Assembly (NCBI RefSeq): GCF_028281305.1
Contig: NZ_JANQKD010000062.1
Coordinates: 1 to 49,459, forward strand
Direction: 5' to 3'
Length of the DNA: 49,459 nt
From: Pelagibius sp.
GTDB lineage: Bacteria; Pseudomonadota; Alphaproteobacteria; Kiloniellales; Kiloniellaceae
Under the pieces are notes generated by a model. It saw only the letters and a list, made by a program, of their open reading frames with translations. It made no database searches and was not told where the DNA came from. Of this stretch, positions 18,017 to 29,560 are shown in pieces (position 1 is the stretch's first letter; every line of letters starts with the position of its first letter). Made by a program: the position numbers and the translations under genes.

Positions 18017-19167
18017 GAGCCCCGGGGATGAACGCTGTTACTGCCAGTCTCTCGCGCATCCTCGCGGTCTTCATGAAAGAGCTGATCCAGATGCGCCGCG
18101 ACCGCATGACCTTCGCCATGATGCTGGCGATCCCGGTGCTGCAGCTCGTGCTCTTCGGCTATGCCATCAACACCGATCCCAAGGACCTGCCGACCGCCGT
18201 GCATGTGGAGGAGCGCACCCCCATCGTGCGCAGCCTGCTGACGGCGCTGGAGACCTCCGGCTACTACGACCTGGTCTTCGAGACCGACGACCCGCGGGAG
18301 AGCGCGGCCCTGCTGGCGCGCGGCGAGGTCTCCTTCGTCGTGTCGATCCCGGCCGGCTTTACCGAGGACCTGGTGCGCGGCGAGCGCCCCCAATTCCTCA
18401 TCGAGGCCGACGCCTCCGACCCCTCGGCCTCCTCCAACGCGGTGGCGCGCGCCGAAGAGATCGTCAACCGCGCCCTGCGGCATGACCTGAAAGGCGCCCT
18501 CGCCCACCTCGCCCCCAGCGCGGGTCCGGTCGAGGTGGTGGTGCACGCGCGCTACAACCCGGAGGCCATCACCCAGTACAACATCGTGCCGGGCCTGCTG
18601 GGCGTGATCCTCACCATGACCCTGGTGATGATCACCGGCATCGCCATGACCCGCGAGGCCGAGCGCGGCACCATGGAAAACCTGCTGGCCATGCCGGCCC
18701 GCCCCCTGGAGGTGATGATCGGCAAGATCGCTCCCTACATCGGGGTCGGTGCCGTGCAGACCACGATCATCCTGCTGGCCGCGCGCTACCTCTTCGACGT
18801 GCCCTTCGCCGGTGCGCTCTGGCTGCTGCTTTGCGGCGTCGTGCTTTTCCTGGTCGCCAACCTGGCCCTCGGCTTCACCTTCTCCACCATCGCCAAGTCG
18901 CAGATGCAGGCGATGCAGCTCACCTTTTTCTTCTTTCTGCCGTCCATCCTGCTGTCGGGCTTCATGTTCCCCTACCGCGGCATGCCCGCCTGGGCGCAGG
19001 TGATCGGCGAGGCGCTGCCGCTGACCCACTTCCTGCGCATCGTGCGCGGGGTAATGCTGAAGGGCGCCGGCTACGCCGACATGCAGGGCGCCTTCCTGGC
19101 CATCGGCCTCTTCATCCTCGCCGTCGGCACGATCGCCATGCTGCGCTACAAGCGCACCCTGGACTGA
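18013..19167 (+). CDS. ABC-2 type exporter permease (YbhS/YbhR/YhhJ-like)
   Basis: A 384-aa inner-membrane permease. One N-terminal helix (FAMMLAIPVLQLVLFGYAIN) is followed by a large periplasmic domain (about 55-190), then five C-terminal helices including MTLVMITGIAMTREAERGTMENLLAMP and FFFFLPSILLSGFMFPYRGMP. The ATG at 18013 forms an ATGA overlap with the ATPase stop; the ATG at 18028 is an alternative. Only one permease is present, whereas ybhFSR has two, so a homodimeric channel is likely (inference). The substrate is unknown; family members move drugs, cations or lipids. It is the last gene of the operon and is followed by two strong hairpins. Confidence 0.92.
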   Translation: MRAPGMNAVTASLSRILAVFMKELIQMRRDRMTFAMMLAIPVLQLVLFGYAINTDPKDLPTAVHVEERTPIVRSLLTALETSGYYDLVFETDDPRESAALLARGEVSFVVSIPAGFTEDLVRGERPQFLIEADASDPSASSNAVARAEEIVNRALRHDLKGALAHLAPSAGPVEVVVHARYNPEAITQYNIVPGLLGVILTMTLVMITGIAMTREAERGTMENLLAMPARPLEVMIGKIAPYIGVGAVQTTIILLAARYLFDVPFAGALWLLLCGVVLFLVANLALGFTFSTIAKSQMQAMQLTFFFFLPSILLSGFMFPYRGMPAWAQVIGEALPLTHFLRIVRGVMLKGAGYADMQGAFLAIGLFILAVGTIAMLRYKRTLD

Positions 19168-19226
19168 GGCCGCCGCGGCCCGGGATGGCTTGCAGACAGC
19201 GGGCCTGCGGCTCACCCCCCTCCCGA

Positions 19227-19249
19227 CCTCCCCCCATCAAGGGGGGAGG
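19227..19249. terminator. GC-rich hairpin 1 after the export operon
   Basis: Perfect 9-bp stem CCTCCCCCC/GGGGGGAGG with loop atcaa, 59 bp after the permease stop. There is no T-run, so it may be a dispersed repeat or an mRNA-stabilising stem and not a classical terminator. Confidence 0.6.
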
Positions 19250-19278
19250 GGCAGTGGATAGGCCGCCGCAAACACTCC

Positions 19279-19301
19279 CCCTCCCCCTCGATGGGGGAGG
19301 G
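19279..19301. terminator. GC-rich hairpin 2 after the export operon
   Basis: Perfect 9-bp stem CCCTCCCCC/GGGGGAGGG with loop tcgat, 29 bp after the first hairpin and nearly the same sequence. The pair lies between the plus-strand export operon and the 3' end of the minus-strand TCA run, so it could end transcription from both sides. Similar hairpin pairs are common dispersed repeats in proteobacteria. Confidence 0.6.
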
Positions 19302-19405
19302 TTGGGGTGGGGGTGACACCCTCGCCGCGCGCAGGTGACCGACATCGAAAAACACGTCATCGCAGAAATCTGCACCGCCACCGCCGACCCCTTGAGACCG
19401 GGCGC

Positions 19406-19861
19406 TCAAGACCCGCCGGGTGTGGGATCGTCTTCGGGCTCCGGAGCCAGGTCGACCAGGGAGCCGTCGCCGTTTGGCTCCCCGCCCGCTGTCTCCCCGC
19501 CCGCTGTCTCCTCGAGCGGTGGCTCCTTGCCGGCCGGCAATTCGACGTCGAAGCCGGCGGCCCGGTCGGGGTCGAGCGGGGCCATGCGGGCGATGAGGCC
19601 GCGGCGCAGGAGGTCGAGCAAGTGACGGCCGAGATGGCCGAACTGCGTTTCCCCGCTGTTCGGCGTCGCCGGGTCGATCAGGATGGTCACCCGGCGCTCC
19701 TCGCTGCGGAAGCGCTGGCGCTCGACCATGCGATCGATAGAGCCGATGGAATGGGCAAGATCCAGGCCAGTGAGGTCGAGTTCATAGTCGCTGCCGCCGG
19801 ACCGGCTGAGCAGCCGCTTGAGCCGGCGCAGCTGGGACTCGTTGAAATCGTCGTCGCTCAT
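19406..19861 (-). CDS. Conserved hypothetical protein downstream of odhB
   Basis: A 151-aa soluble protein of unknown function. It has a basic N-terminus (ESQLRRLKRLLSRSG), a central region with DLTGLDLAHSIGSIDRMVER and RRVTILIDPATPNSGETQFG (about 25-80) that faintly recalls the strand-helix-strand layout of Smr-type domains, and an acidic low-complexity tail with GGETA repeated twice. The last feature comes from a 15-bp DNA duplication at 19478-19507. The ATG at 19861 is preferred; a reading 6 codons longer exists. The gap to odhB is only 40 bp on the same strand, so it is probably the last gene of the 2-oxoglutarate dehydrogenase operon. I could not assign a role. Confidence 0.7.
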   Translation of the reverse strand: MSDDDFNESQLRRLKRLLSRSGGSDYELDLTGLDLAHSIGSIDRMVERQRFRSEERRVTILIDPATPNSGETQFGHLGRHLLDLLRRGLIARMAPLDPDRAAGFDVELPAGKEPPLEETAGGETAGGEPNGDGSLVDLAPEPEDDPTPGGS

Positions 19862-19901
19862 CGCCGCAGAGTGACCCACCCGGCCCGTTGCGCCAAGGGC
19901 A

Positions 19902-21647
19902 TTACATCCCGATCAGAAGGCGTTGCGGATCCTCGATGGCTTCCTTCACCCGCACCAGGAAGGTTACCGCCTCGCGGCCGTCGATGATGCGGTGGTCGTA
20001 GGACAGGGCCAGGTACATCATCGGGCGGATCTCGACCTGGCCGTTCACCGCCACTGGGCGCTGCTGGATCTTGTGCAGGCCGAGAATAGCCGACTGGGGC
20101 ATGTTGAGGATCGGCGTCGACATCATCGAGCCGAAGACCCCGCCGTTGGTGATGGTGAAGGTGCCGCCGGTCATCTCGTCCATGCCGAGCTTGCCGTCGC
20201 GCCCCCTGGCCGCCAGTTCGCCCAGGGACTTTTCGATCTCGGCGAAGCTCTTCTTGTCGCAGTCGCGCATCACCGGGACCATCAGCCCGTTGGGCGTGGA
20301 GACCGCCATGCCGATATCGTAGAAATGATTGTAGACGATCTCGTCGCCCTCGATGCGCGCGTTGACCGCCGGCAGTTCCTGCAGCGCGCCCACCACCGCC
20401 TTGGTGAAGAAGGAGGAGAAACCCAGCTTCACGCCGTGCTTCTTCTCGAAGCTGTCCTTGTACTGGGCCCTCAGCGCCATCACCGCCGACATGTCCGCCT
20501 CGTTGAAGGTGGTCAGCATGGCCGCCGTGTTCTGGGCCTCCTTCAGGCGGCGGGCGATGGTCTGGCGCAGCTTGGGCATGCGCACCCGTTCCTCGCGCGG
20601 CCCCGCGGCGGCAGGTGTCCCTGCCGCAGGTGCCTGCAGGGGTACGGAAGCAGGGGCCGGAGCACTGGTGGGGGCGCTGGCCGGGGCGCTGGGAGGAACG
20701 GGCGGCTGAAGCGGCTGGGTCCTGCCGTCGAGGAAGTTCACGACGTCTTCCTTGGTCAGGCGGCCGTCCTTGCCGCTGGCCGGAATGACAGCGGGATCGA
20801 GGCTGTTCTCCTCGATCAGCTTGCGCACCGCAGGTCCCAGATTGCCGACCGCGGAGTCGGCGAGAAAGGCTTCCAGGTCCGTTTTGGTGATCTTGCCGCC
20901 GGTGCGCGAGGCCGCCGCCGGATCGAGCATGATCGGCGCAGCGCCGCCCTGGACCGGGGTGGGGGCCGGGGCAGGATCTGCAGCAGGCGCGGCAGAAGGT
21001 GCGGGAGCAGGGGCAGCGGCAGGAGCCGCGGCTGCGGCGGCACCGCCCGCGGAGATCACGCCGAGCAGCGCCCCCACCTCGACCGTGGCGCCTTCTTCGG
21101 CGGCGATCGACTGCAGGCTGCCGGCCGTCGGCGCGTTGACCTCGAGCGTGACCTTGTCGGTCTCAAGCTCCACCAGGGGCTCGTCGGCGGCCACCGCCTC
21201 GCCGGCCTTTTTCAGCCACTGGGCGACCGTCGCCTCGCTGACCGATTCGCCGAGTGTCGGAACGACGATGTCCAGGCTGCCGCCATTGCCGGCAGCAGGG
21301 GCCGCAGGAGCGGCTGCGACCGGGGCAGGCGCGGCTTCAGGCGCAGGCGCTGCCTCGGTCTTGGCCGGTGTCGCGCTTGCAGGTGTCGGGCTCGCGGCTG
21401 CCGCGCCATCGCCCTCGCCGATCCGGCCCAGGACCGCGCCCACTTCAACATTGTCGCCTTCGCCGGCGATGACCTCGGCCAGAACGCCGGCGGCCGTTGC
21501 GTTGACCTCGAGCGTCACCTTGTCGGTTTCCAGCTCCACCAGGGGCTCGTCGACCGCAACCGCTTCGCCGGGCCGCTTCAGCCACTGCGCCACGGTTGCC
21601 TCGCTCACCGACTCGCCCAGGGTGGGCACCACGATATCTGTCGCCAT
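19902..21647 (-). CDS. odhB: 2-oxoglutarate dehydrogenase E2, dihydrolipoyl succinyltransferase with two lipoyl domains
   Basis: A 581-aa E2 core protein that moves the succinyl group from E1 to CoA. Most bacterial OdhB/SucB proteins have about 400-430 aa and one lipoyl domain. This one has two: residues 4-80 (lipoyl-lysine K43 in ETDKVTLEV) and 126-200 (K165), joined by Ala/Pro linkers. Over the 46-residue core only 3 positions differ. The E1/E3-binding domain (266-308) is preceded by a partial copy (241-263, [20 protein letters not shown]). The catalytic domain (about 350-581) keeps H552 and D556 in DHRIIDG. The ATG at 21647 fits the family start. It lies 76 bp after odhA. Confidence 0.96.
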   Translation of the reverse strand: MATDIVVPTLGESVSEATVAQWLKRPGEAVAVDEPLVELETDKVTLEVNATAAGVLAEVIAGEGDNVEVGAVLGRIGEGDGAAAASPTPASATPAKTEAAPAPEAAPAPVAAAPAAPAAGNGGSLDIVVPTLGESVSEATVAQWLKKAGEAVAADEPLVELETDKVTLEVNAPTAGSLQSIAAEEGATVEVGALLGVISAGGAAAAAAPAAAPAPAPSAAPAADPAPAPTPVQGGAAPIMLDPAAASRTGGKITKTDLEAFLADSAVGNLGPAVRKLIEENSLDPAVIPASGKDGRLTKEDVVNFLDGRTQPLQPPVPPSAPASAPTSAPAPASVPLQAPAAGTPAAAGPREERVRMPKLRQTIARRLKEAQNTAAMLTTFNEADMSAVMALRAQYKDSFEKKHGVKLGFSSFFTKAVVGALQELPAVNARIEGDEIVYNHFYDIGMAVSTPNGLMVPVMRDCDKKSFAEIEKSLGELAARGRDGKLGMDEMTGGTFTITNGGVFGSMMSTPILNMPQSAILGLHKIQQRPVAVNGQVEIRPMMYLALSYDHRIIDGREAVTFLVRVKEAIEDPQRLLIGM

Positions 21648-21723
21648 ATCCGTCTCGTTTCTCTTCTGCCGCCAGGCCGCAGCGTGTCTGGCTCGTCGGC
21701 GGGTCCGCTCCGCAGGGCGCGGC

Positions 21724-24651
21724 CTACTCGGCGGCCTCGCCCTTGCTCTTTTTCTGCCGCGCCTCGACCGCGGCCTTGCGCGACTGGATGCGGCCCATGG
21801 CCTTCTTGCCGAGGGTAAAGGCATCGTCGATCAAGGCCGCCTGCTCGGCGACGTGGCGCTTGTGCGAGCCGGTCGCCGGAGAGGCGGCTGAGGGGCGGCC
21901 GGCATAGCGCGGCCGCGGGCATTTGAAGCCGACCTCCTCCGCGACCTCTTCGATGAAGGTCGACACGAAGGCCCAGGGGCCCATGTTGCGGGGCTCTTCC
22001 TGGCACCACACCAGATCGCAATGCTTATAGGGCTCCAATTCCTGCATCAGGCCGTCGGCCGGGAAAGGATAGAGCTGCTCCAGGCGCAGGAAGTGCACGT
22101 CCTTGACGCCGCGCTTCTCGCGCTCTTCGACGAGGTCGTAGTAGACCTTGCCGGAACAGATCACCAGCTGCTTGGCCTCTTTCTTCGGGCTCGGCAGGTC
22201 GTCGCAGTAGAGCACCCGGTGGAAACAGCTTCCGGGGCCGAAGTCGTCCAGCTTGGAGACGCAGCGCTTGTGGCGCAGCAGCGACTTCGGCGTGAAGACG
22301 ATCAGCGGCTTGCGGAACTCGCGATGGAGCTGGCGCCGCAGCACATGGAAGTAGTTGGCCGGCGTCGTGCAGTTCACGACCTGCAGGTTGTCCTCGCCGC
22401 AGAGCTGGAGGAAGCGCTCGATGCGGGCCGAGGAGTGTTCCGGCCCCTGCCCTTCGTAGCCGTGCGGCAGCAGCATCACGAGGCCGGAGAGCCGCAGCCA
22501 CTTGGATTCGCCCGAAGCGATGAACTGGTCGATGATGATCTGAGCGCCGTTGACGAAATCGCCGAACTGCGCCTCCCACATCACCAGCGCGCGCGGCTCG
22601 GCCAGGGAAAAGCCGTATTCGAAGCCGAGCACCGCCAGTTCGCTGAGCGGCGAGTCGACGATCTCCAGACGCGCCTGGTCGTCGCGGATATGGGCCAGCG
22701 GCTTGTAGGTTGCCTCCGTCTCCTGGTCGATGAAGGCGGCATGGCGCTGGGAGAAGGTGCCCCGGTTGCTGTCCTGGCCGGAGAGGCGCAGCGGATGGCC
22801 CTCGACCAGCAGGGTGCCGAAAGCCATGCCCTCGGCGGTCGCCCAGTCGATGCCCTCGCCGCTTTCGATCATCTTGCGCTTGGCATCGAGCTGGCGCGCG
22901 ATCTTGCGGTTGAGCTTGAAGTCGACCGGCACCTTGGTCAGGGAAAGCCCGACTTCCTGCAGCGTTTCCAGCGGCACGTCGGTCTTTCCACGGCGCGGGT
23001 CGTAGCCGCGGGCGACGTCGAGACCGGACCAGGCCCCTTCGAGCCAGTCGGCCTTGTTGGGCTTGTAGGCCTTGGCCGCCTGGAAGTCCTGCTCCAGGCG
23101 CTCGGTGAACTGCTGTACCAGGCCGTCAACCTCGTCCTGGGTAAAGGTGTTCTGCGCCACCAGCTTCTGGCCGTAGACCTGACGCGTGGTCGCATGCTTG
23201 GCGATGGCCTTGTACATCAGCGGCTGGGTGAACGCCGGCTCGTCGCCTTCGTTGTGACCGAAGCGGCGATAGCAGAACATGTCGATGATGACGTCTTTGT
23301 TGAAGGTCTGGCGGAACTCGGTGGCGATGCGCGCCACATGAGTGACCGCCTCCGGATCGTCGCCGTTCACATGGAAGATCGGCGCCTGAATGATCTTCGC
23401 CACATCGGAGCAGTAGGGTCCGGAGCGCGAGTTCACCGGATTGGTGGTGAAGCCGATCTGGTTGTTCACGATGAAATGGATGGTGCCGCCGATGCGGTAG
23501 CCCTTGAGCTCGGAGAGATCGAGCGTCTCCGGCACCAGGCCCTGGCCGGCGAAGGCGGCGTCGCCGTGCATCAGCAGCGCCATGACCTCGCTGCGGTCCT
23601 TGTACTTGCCCTGCTCCTGCTTGGCGCGCACCTTGCCCACCACCACCGGGTTCACGGCCTCCAGGTGGGAGGGGTTGGCGGTCAGCGAGAGGTGGATGAC
23701 GTTGCCGTCGAACTCCCGGTCGGACGACGTGCCGAGGTGATACTTCACGTCGCCGGACCCGCCGACGTCTTCGGGATGGGCGGCACCGCCCTCGAACTCC
23801 GAGAAGATTGCCGAGAAGGGCTTGCCCATGAAGTTGGCCAGCACGTTAAGGCGCCCGCGGTGGGGCATGCCGATGACCACTTCCTTCAGGCCGAGCTGGC
23901 CGCCGCGCTTCAGGATCTGCTCCAGCGCCGGGATCATGGACTCGCCGCCGTCCAGGCCGAAGCGCTTGGTGCCGGTGTACTTCTTGTTGAGGAACTGCTC
24001 GAAGGTCTCCGCCGCTGTCAGGCGCTCCAGGATGGCCCGCTTGCCGTTCACGGTGAAGTCCGGCTGGTTGCGGATCGATTCGATGCGCTCCTGGATCCAG
24101 GCCTTCTGGGCCGGGTCCTGGATGTGCATGAACTCCACGCCGATGGTGCCGCAGTAGGTGGCGCGCACGACCTCGACGATCTTGCGCAGGCTCGCGGTCT
24201 CCAGACCCAGCACGTTGTCGATGAAGATCGGGCGGTCCATGTCCGCCTCGGTGAAGCCATAGCTCTTGGGATCGAGTTCGGGATGGGGATCGATCGGCTT
24301 CAGCCCCAGCGGGTCGAGGTCGGCCTCCAGGTGGCCGCGCACGCGGTAGGCGCGGATCAGCATGAGGGCGCGGATCGAATCCAGGGTGGCCGCCCTGACC
24401 CCGGCATCGCTGACGTCGGCTGCGGCCCCGGTCGCGGCCCCGACAGCCGGGCTGGCTCCCGCCCCGGCGACGGCTTCCGCGGCCGCCCCGTTGGCCGCAC
24501 CGCCGTTCAGTTTCTCGATGATGGCCTTCGCTTCCGGGTCCAGGTCGCCGAAGAACGCCTGCCATTGCGGGTCCACGGACCCGGGCGCCTGGCTGTACTG
24601 GCGATAGAGATCCGCGAGAACCGCCGCCTGGGACGGTGAGTAGATGGTCAT
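21724..24651 (-). CDS. odhA: 2-oxoglutarate dehydrogenase E1 (thiamine-dependent)
   Basis: A 975-aa E1 that decarboxylates 2-oxoglutarate using thiamine diphosphate. Seen in order: N-terminal E2-contact segment ([20 protein letters not shown]), an Ala-rich linker, the [11 protein letters not shown] region, the TPP domain ([40 protein letters not shown]) and the transketolase-like domain with [20 protein letters not shown] and [15 protein letters not shown]. Length is normal. The start ATG at 24651 has an upstream GGGACAGG site; a longer reading would overlap sucD and is rejected. It lies 58 bp after sucD and 76 bp before odhB on one strand, so operon membership is likely. Confidence 0.97.
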   Translation of the reverse strand: MTIYSPSQAAVLADLYRQYSQAPGSVDPQWQAFFGDLDPEAKAIIEKLNGGAANGAAAEAVAGAGASPAVGAATGAAADVSDAGVRAATLDSIRALMLIRAYRVRGHLEADLDPLGLKPIDPHPELDPKSYGFTEADMDRPIFIDNVLGLETASLRKIVEVVRATYCGTIGVEFMHIQDPAQKAWIQERIESIRNQPDFTVNGKRAILERLTAAETFEQFLNKKYTGTKRFGLDGGESMIPALEQILKRGGQLGLKEVVIGMPHRGRLNVLANFMGKPFSAIFSEFEGGAAHPEDVGGSGDVKYHLGTSSDREFDGNVIHLSLTANPSHLEAVNPVVVGKVRAKQEQGKYKDRSEVMALLMHGDAAFAGQGLVPETLDLSELKGYRIGGTIHFIVNNQIGFTTNPVNSRSGPYCSDVAKIIQAPIFHVNGDDPEAVTHVARIATEFRQTFNKDVIIDMFCYRRFGHNEGDEPAFTQPLMYKAIAKHATTRQVYGQKLVAQNTFTQDEVDGLVQQFTERLEQDFQAAKAYKPNKADWLEGAWSGLDVARGYDPRRGKTDVPLETLQEVGLSLTKVPVDFKLNRKIARQLDAKRKMIESGEGIDWATAEGMAFGTLLVEGHPLRLSGQDSNRGTFSQRHAAFIDQETEATYKPLAHIRDDQARLEIVDSPLSELAVLGFEYGFSLAEPRALVMWEAQFGDFVNGAQIIIDQFIASGESKWLRLSGLVMLLPHGYEGQGPEHSSARIERFLQLCGEDNLQVVNCTTPANYFHVLRRQLHREFRKPLIVFTPKSLLRHKRCVSKLDDFGPGSCFHRVLYCDDLPSPKKEAKQLVICSGKVYYDLVEEREKRGVKDVHFLRLEQLYPFPADGLMQELEPYKHCDLVWCQEEPRNMGPWAFVSTFIEEVAEEVGFKCPRPRYAGRPSAASPATGSHKRHVAEQAALIDDAFTLGKKAMGRIQSRKAAVEARQKKSKGEAAE

Positions 24652-24709
24652 TGCCTGTCCCGGCCCGGCCGGGGCGAAACCGGACCGGGCCGCCTTCTCT
24701 CTGCGCTGC

Positions 24710-25585
24710 CTAGGCGGCCATGGCCTGCAGCATTGTCGATCCCAAACTGGCCGGCGAATCCGCAACCAGGAAGCCGGCCGACTTCAACGCCTCAATCTTG
24801 TCGTCGGCGCCGCCCTTGCCGCCGGCGATGATGGCGCCGGCATGGCCCATACGCCGGCCCGGCGGCGCGGTCACGCCGGCGATGAAACCACAGATAGGTT
24901 TCTTGATCTTTGACGCCTTGTAAAATTCCGCGGCATCTTCTTCGGCGCTGCCGCCGATTTCGCCGATCATGATGATGCCCTCGGTCTGCGGATCGGCGAG
25001 GAAGAGCTCCAGGCAGTCGATGAAGTTGGTGCCGTTGATCGGGTCGCCGCCGATCCCGATGCAGGTGGTCTGGCCCAGGCCGGCAGCCGTGGTCTGCGCG
25101 ACCGCCTCGTAGGTCAGCGTGCCGGAGCGCGAAACCACCCCGATCTTGCCGGAGGCGTGGATATGGCCCGGCATAATGCCGATTTTGCACTCCTCGGGCG
25201 TGATGATGCCCGGGCAGTTGGGCCCGATGAGGCGCGATTTCGACTCGGCCAATACCCGCTTAACGCGCAGCATGTCGAGCACCGGGATGCCCTCGGTGAT
25301 GCAGACGATGAGCTCCACCTCGGCATCGATGGCCTCCAGGATCGCATCGGCCGCAAACGGCGGCGGCACATAGATCACGCTCGCATTCGCGCCGGTCTGT
25401 TCAACCGCATCGGCCACGGTGTTGAAGACCGGCAGGTCAAGATGGGTGGTGCCGCCCTTGCCCGGGGTGACGCCGCCGACCACGGCGGTGCCGTAGGCCA
25501 GCGCCTGCTCGGAATGGAAAGTGCCCTGGGCGCCGGTGAAGCCCTGGCAGATGACCTTGGTATTCCTGTCGACGAGAACCGCCAT
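24710..25585 (-). CDS. sucD: Succinyl-CoA ligase subunit alpha
   Basis: A 291-aa subunit of the enzyme making ATP or GTP from succinyl-CoA. It has the CoA-binding Rossmann start ([19 protein letters not shown]), [12 protein letters not shown] (121-132) and the phosphorylated histidine H248 in [10 protein letters not shown]. Length and motifs are standard. It begins one base after the sucC stop, which is typical of coupled sucCD translation, and is followed after 58 bp by odhA. Confidence 0.98.
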   Translation of the reverse strand: MAVLVDRNTKVICQGFTGAQGTFHSEQALAYGTAVVGGVTPGKGGTTHLDLPVFNTVADAVEQTGANASVIYVPPPFAADAILEAIDAEVELIVCITEGIPVLDMLRVKRVLAESKSRLIGPNCPGIITPEECKIGIMPGHIHASGKIGVVSRSGTLTYEAVAQTTAAGLGQTTCIGIGGDPINGTNFIDCLELFLADPQTEGIIMIGEIGGSAEEDAAEFYKASKIKKPICGFIAGVTAPPGRRMGHAGAIIAGGKGGADDKIEALKSAGFLVADSPASLGSTMLQAMAA

Positions 25586-25586
25586 G

Positions 25587-26786
25587 CTACGCTGCCTCCT
25601 CCTTCACCGCCTTCACCACCTTTTCGGCGGCGTCGGCCAGGTTGTCTGCCGAGACGATCGGCAGACCGGAGTCGGCCAGGATCTTCTTGCCCAGTTCAAC
25701 ATTGGTGCCCTCCAGACGCACCACAAGAGGCACGTGGAGCTCCACATCGCGCGCTGCCGCGACCACGCCCTCGGCGATGACATCGCAGCGCATGATGCCG
25801 CCGAAGATGTTCACCAGGATGCCCTCGACGTTCTTGTCGGAGAGGATGATCTTGAAGGCGGCGGTCACCCGCTCCTTGGTGGCGCCGCCGCCGACGTCCA
25901 GGAAATTGGCCGGCTCGGAGCCGTAGAGCTTGATGATGTCCATGGTGGCCATGGCAAGGCCGGCACCGTTGACCATGCATCCGACCTGGCCATCGAGCTT
26001 GATGTAGTTCAGATCGTGGCGGGCCGCCTCCAGCTCCATGGCGTCTTCTTCGTCTTCGTCGCGCATGTCGGCCACGTCCTTGTGGCGGAACAGCGCGTTG
26101 TCGTCGAAGTTCATCTTGGCGTCCAGGGCGATCACCTCGCCGCCGCCGGTCACCACCAGCGGATTGGTCTCGACGATCGAGGCGTCGAGCGAGAGGAAGG
26201 CCTTGTACATGGCGGCGAGGAACTTCACCGCCGCGCCGACCTGCTTGCCCTCCAGGCCCAGGCCGAAGGCGATCTGGCGGCCGTGATAGGGCATGAAGCC
26301 CTCGGCCGGATCGATGGCCAGCTTCAGGATCTTCTCCGGCGTGGCCGCCGCCACCTCCTCGATCTCCATGCCGCCCTCGGTGGAGGCCATGATGGTGATG
26401 CGGCTGGTTGCCCGGTCCACCAGCATACCCAGGTACAGCTCCCGGGCGATGTCGCAGCCATCCTCGATGTAGAGGCGCTTGACCTCCTTGCCGGCCGGTC
26501 CGGTCTGCTTGGTCACCAGCACGTGACCCAGCATCTTGCGGGCGTTTTCGCGCACCTCGTCCAGCGACTTGCAGACCCGCACGCCGCCCTGCCCGTCGGG
26601 ATCGTCCTTGAAGCGCCCGGCGCCGCGGCCGCCGGCATGGATCTGCGATTTCACGACATAGATCGGCCCGCCCAGTTCGCGCGCCGCGTTTTCCGCTTCC
26701 TCCGGCGTGAAAGCGACCCCGCCCTTGGGAACCGCAACGCCGAACTTCGCCAAGAGAGCCTTGGCCTGATACTCATGAATATTCAT
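25587..26786 (-). CDS. sucC: Succinyl-CoA ligase (ADP-forming) subunit beta
   Basis: A 399-aa ATP-grasp protein forming the nucleotide- and succinate-binding subunit with SucD. It opens [20 protein letters not shown], has [15 protein letters not shown] (about 45-59) and [20 protein letters not shown] in the ATP-grasp half, and [16 protein letters not shown] in the C-terminal CoA-ligase fold. Length is standard. The 288-bp spacer to mdh upstream (26787-27074) is long enough for an internal promoter but holds no gene that I can recognise. Confidence 0.98.
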   Translation of the reverse strand: MNIHEYQAKALLAKFGVAVPKGGVAFTPEEAENAARELGGPIYVVKSQIHAGGRGAGRFKDDPDGQGGVRVCKSLDEVRENARKMLGHVLVTKQTGPAGKEVKRLYIEDGCDIARELYLGMLVDRATSRITIMASTEGGMEIEEVAAATPEKILKLAIDPAEGFMPYHGRQIAFGLGLEGKQVGAAVKFLAAMYKAFLSLDASIVETNPLVVTGGGEVIALDAKMNFDDNALFRHKDVADMRDEDEEDAMELEAARHDLNYIKLDGQVGCMVNGAGLAMATMDIIKLYGSEPANFLDVGGGATKERVTAAFKIILSDKNVEGILVNIFGGIMRCDVIAEGVVAAARDVELHVPLVVRLEGTNVELGKKILADSGLPIVSADNLADAAEKVVKAVKEEAA

Positions 26787-27074
26787 GACCCGCCGTCTTT
26801 AGTGTGGTTGGAGGAGCCGGGACAGCCGAAGCAACAGCGCTCTGTCCAGATGTATTGCATAACGTCGGTCCCAGCCACCGTGCCGTCCCGCACCCCGACG
26901 CCCCCCGCCGAAGTCACCGAGACACGGCCTTTCGTGCCGCTTTCGACCGTACCTTAGCACCCCGGCGAGGCAGCGCAACCGGCAGAAAACCCGCCAAGAT
27001 TGCGATTTCCGGGGGCTCCGGGAGCTCCGGCACCGTCACCAGCGACGCGGCCGGCAACGCGGCGCCCGCCCGGT

Positions 27075-28181
<1,107 letters not shown>

Positions 28182-28238
28182 CTAGCGCGATTTCAGGGGC
28201 GGGGCAAGGCGCCCCGGCGTCCTGCTATGGCGCGGCTT

Positions 28239-29444
28239 TCAGGTCATGTGCGCGGCGGCAACGTAATCGGCCGAACGCATCTCCTGAAGGCGGCTGACGG
28301 TGCGCTGAAATTCCGTCGAGCCGTCGCCTGAGGGATAGAGCCGCTCCGGCGGCGCCTCGGCGGCGACGATCAGCTTGACCCGGTGTTCGTAGAGCGCATC
28401 GATCAGGGTCATGAAACGCCGCGCCTCGTTGCGCTTATCCTCCGAAAGGCGCGGCACGCCGGAGAGCACCAGCGTGTGATAGAGCCCGGCGATGGCCAGA
28501 TAGTCGCCGGCCCCCAGGGGCTGCTCGCAAAGATCGGCGAAGGAAAAGCGGGCGACCCCGCGGGCGGCCAGCGGCACCGGGATCTCCCGGCCCTTGAAGA
28601 GCACCTGATCCGGCGCGGCCCTGGCCCCCTCGGTCAGCTCGGCGAAGGCCCTGTCGAGCGCCGCATCGGCTTTCGGTCCCAGCGGCGCATGATAGGCCGC
28701 AATGTCTTTCAGCCGCTGCTGGCGGTAATCGATCCCGCCGTCCAGTTCCAGAACGTCGAGGCGCTGTTTCACCAGCGCGATAAAGGACAGGAAACGCTCG
28801 CGCTGCAGCCCGCCTTCGTAGAGACGGTCGGGCGGCCAGTTCGAGGTGGCCACGACGACGACCCCCTTCTCGAACAGCGTCTCGAAGAACCGCCCGAGGA
28901 TCATGGCATCGGCGATGTTGACGACATGAAACTCGTCGAAGCAGAGGAGCCAGACCTCCTGCGCCAGTTCGCCGGCCAGTTCCGGCAGGGGGTCGGCCTT
29001 GTCGGCATTGGCGTCGTCCTGGCGCCAGCTATGCAGGCGCTCCTGCATTTCCTGCATGAAAGCGTGAAAGTGGACACGGCGCTTCCTCTCCAGCGGGGCG
29101 CCGTCGAAGAAGAGGTCCATCAGCATCGACTTGCCGGTGCCGACCCCACCGAAAATGTAGAGGCCCATGGGGGGCTCGGTGCGGCGCCGGGCCAGACCGA
29201 AGCGCGCCTTCCAGCCGCCGGCACCGGCCGCCGGCTCGTAGTGGCGCAGGGCGTTGTGCAGGCTCTGCAGCTTTTCCGCTGCCAGTTCCTGGCCTGGATC
29301 GTGGCGCAGCTCACCGGCTCGCCGGCGCGCGCGGTAGGCGGCCAGGGGCCCGGCAGAGCCCTTTGCTTCCGGATCTTTCACGTCTGAGCCTTCGGCTTCG
29401 GAGTCTTTCGACTCTGCGCTGTCGTCTTGCCGGTCTTGCACCAT
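28239..29444 (-). CDS. zapE: Cell-division-associated AFG1-family ATPase ZapE
   Basis: A 401-aa AAA-type ATPase of the AFG1/ZapE family, linked in E. coli to Z-ring dynamics and in mitochondria to protein quality control. Walker A is IFGGVGTGKS (about 97-106), followed by MLMDLFF; Walker B is WLLCFDEFHV; sensor-like VVVVATSNWPPDRLYEGGLQRERF follows. The first 30 residues are an acidic, Ser-rich extension with two imperfect SE/DPEAKG units and are likely disordered. It lies upstream of mdh on the same strand, a frequent alphaproteobacterial pairing, so it may share a promoter with the TCA genes. Confidence 0.94.
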   Translation of the reverse strand: MVQDRQDDSAESKDSEAEGSDVKDPEAKGSAGPLAAYRARRRAGELRHDPGQELAAEKLQSLHNALRHYEPAAGAGGWKARFGLARRRTEPPMGLYIFGGVGTGKSMLMDLFFDGAPLERKRRVHFHAFMQEMQERLHSWRQDDANADKADPLPELAGELAQEVWLLCFDEFHVVNIADAMILGRFFETLFEKGVVVVATSNWPPDRLYEGGLQRERFLSFIALVKQRLDVLELDGGIDYRQQRLKDIAAYHAPLGPKADAALDRAFAELTEGARAAPDQVLFKGREIPVPLAARGVARFSFADLCEQPLGAGDYLAIAGLYHTLVLSGVPRLSEDKRNEARRFMTLIDALYEHRVKLIVAAEAPPERLYPSGDGSTEFQRTVSRLQEMRSADYVAAAHMT

Positions 29445-29489
29445 GGCGCCGTTTCTTACGGCAAAGCCGGCCGTTGGAAAAGGGCCGGG

Positions 29490-29533
29490 GCCAGAGACGG
29501 ACCAGAGACGGGCCAGAGACGGGCCAGAGACGG
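29490..29533. repeat. 11-bp tandem repeat, 4 copies
   Basis: Unit gccagagacgg repeated four times without a gap (29490-29500, 29501-29511, 29512-29522, 29523-29533); copy 2 starts with a. It lies between the zapE start and the stop of the upstream outer-membrane protein gene. Confidence 0.95.
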
Positions 29534-29560
29534 GCGCCCGTTCCGGATGCGGCAGCCGCC

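Noticed and set aside
19923..21818. 631-aa frame antisense to odhB
   Set aside because: High GC and codon bias open this frame; the product is low-complexity and lacks domains, while odhB on the other strand is clear.
22021..24639. 872-aa open frame antisense to odhA
   Set aside because: It mirrors the strong codon structure of the true gene on the other strand, has no recognisable motif, and overlaps a complete well-conserved E1 gene.
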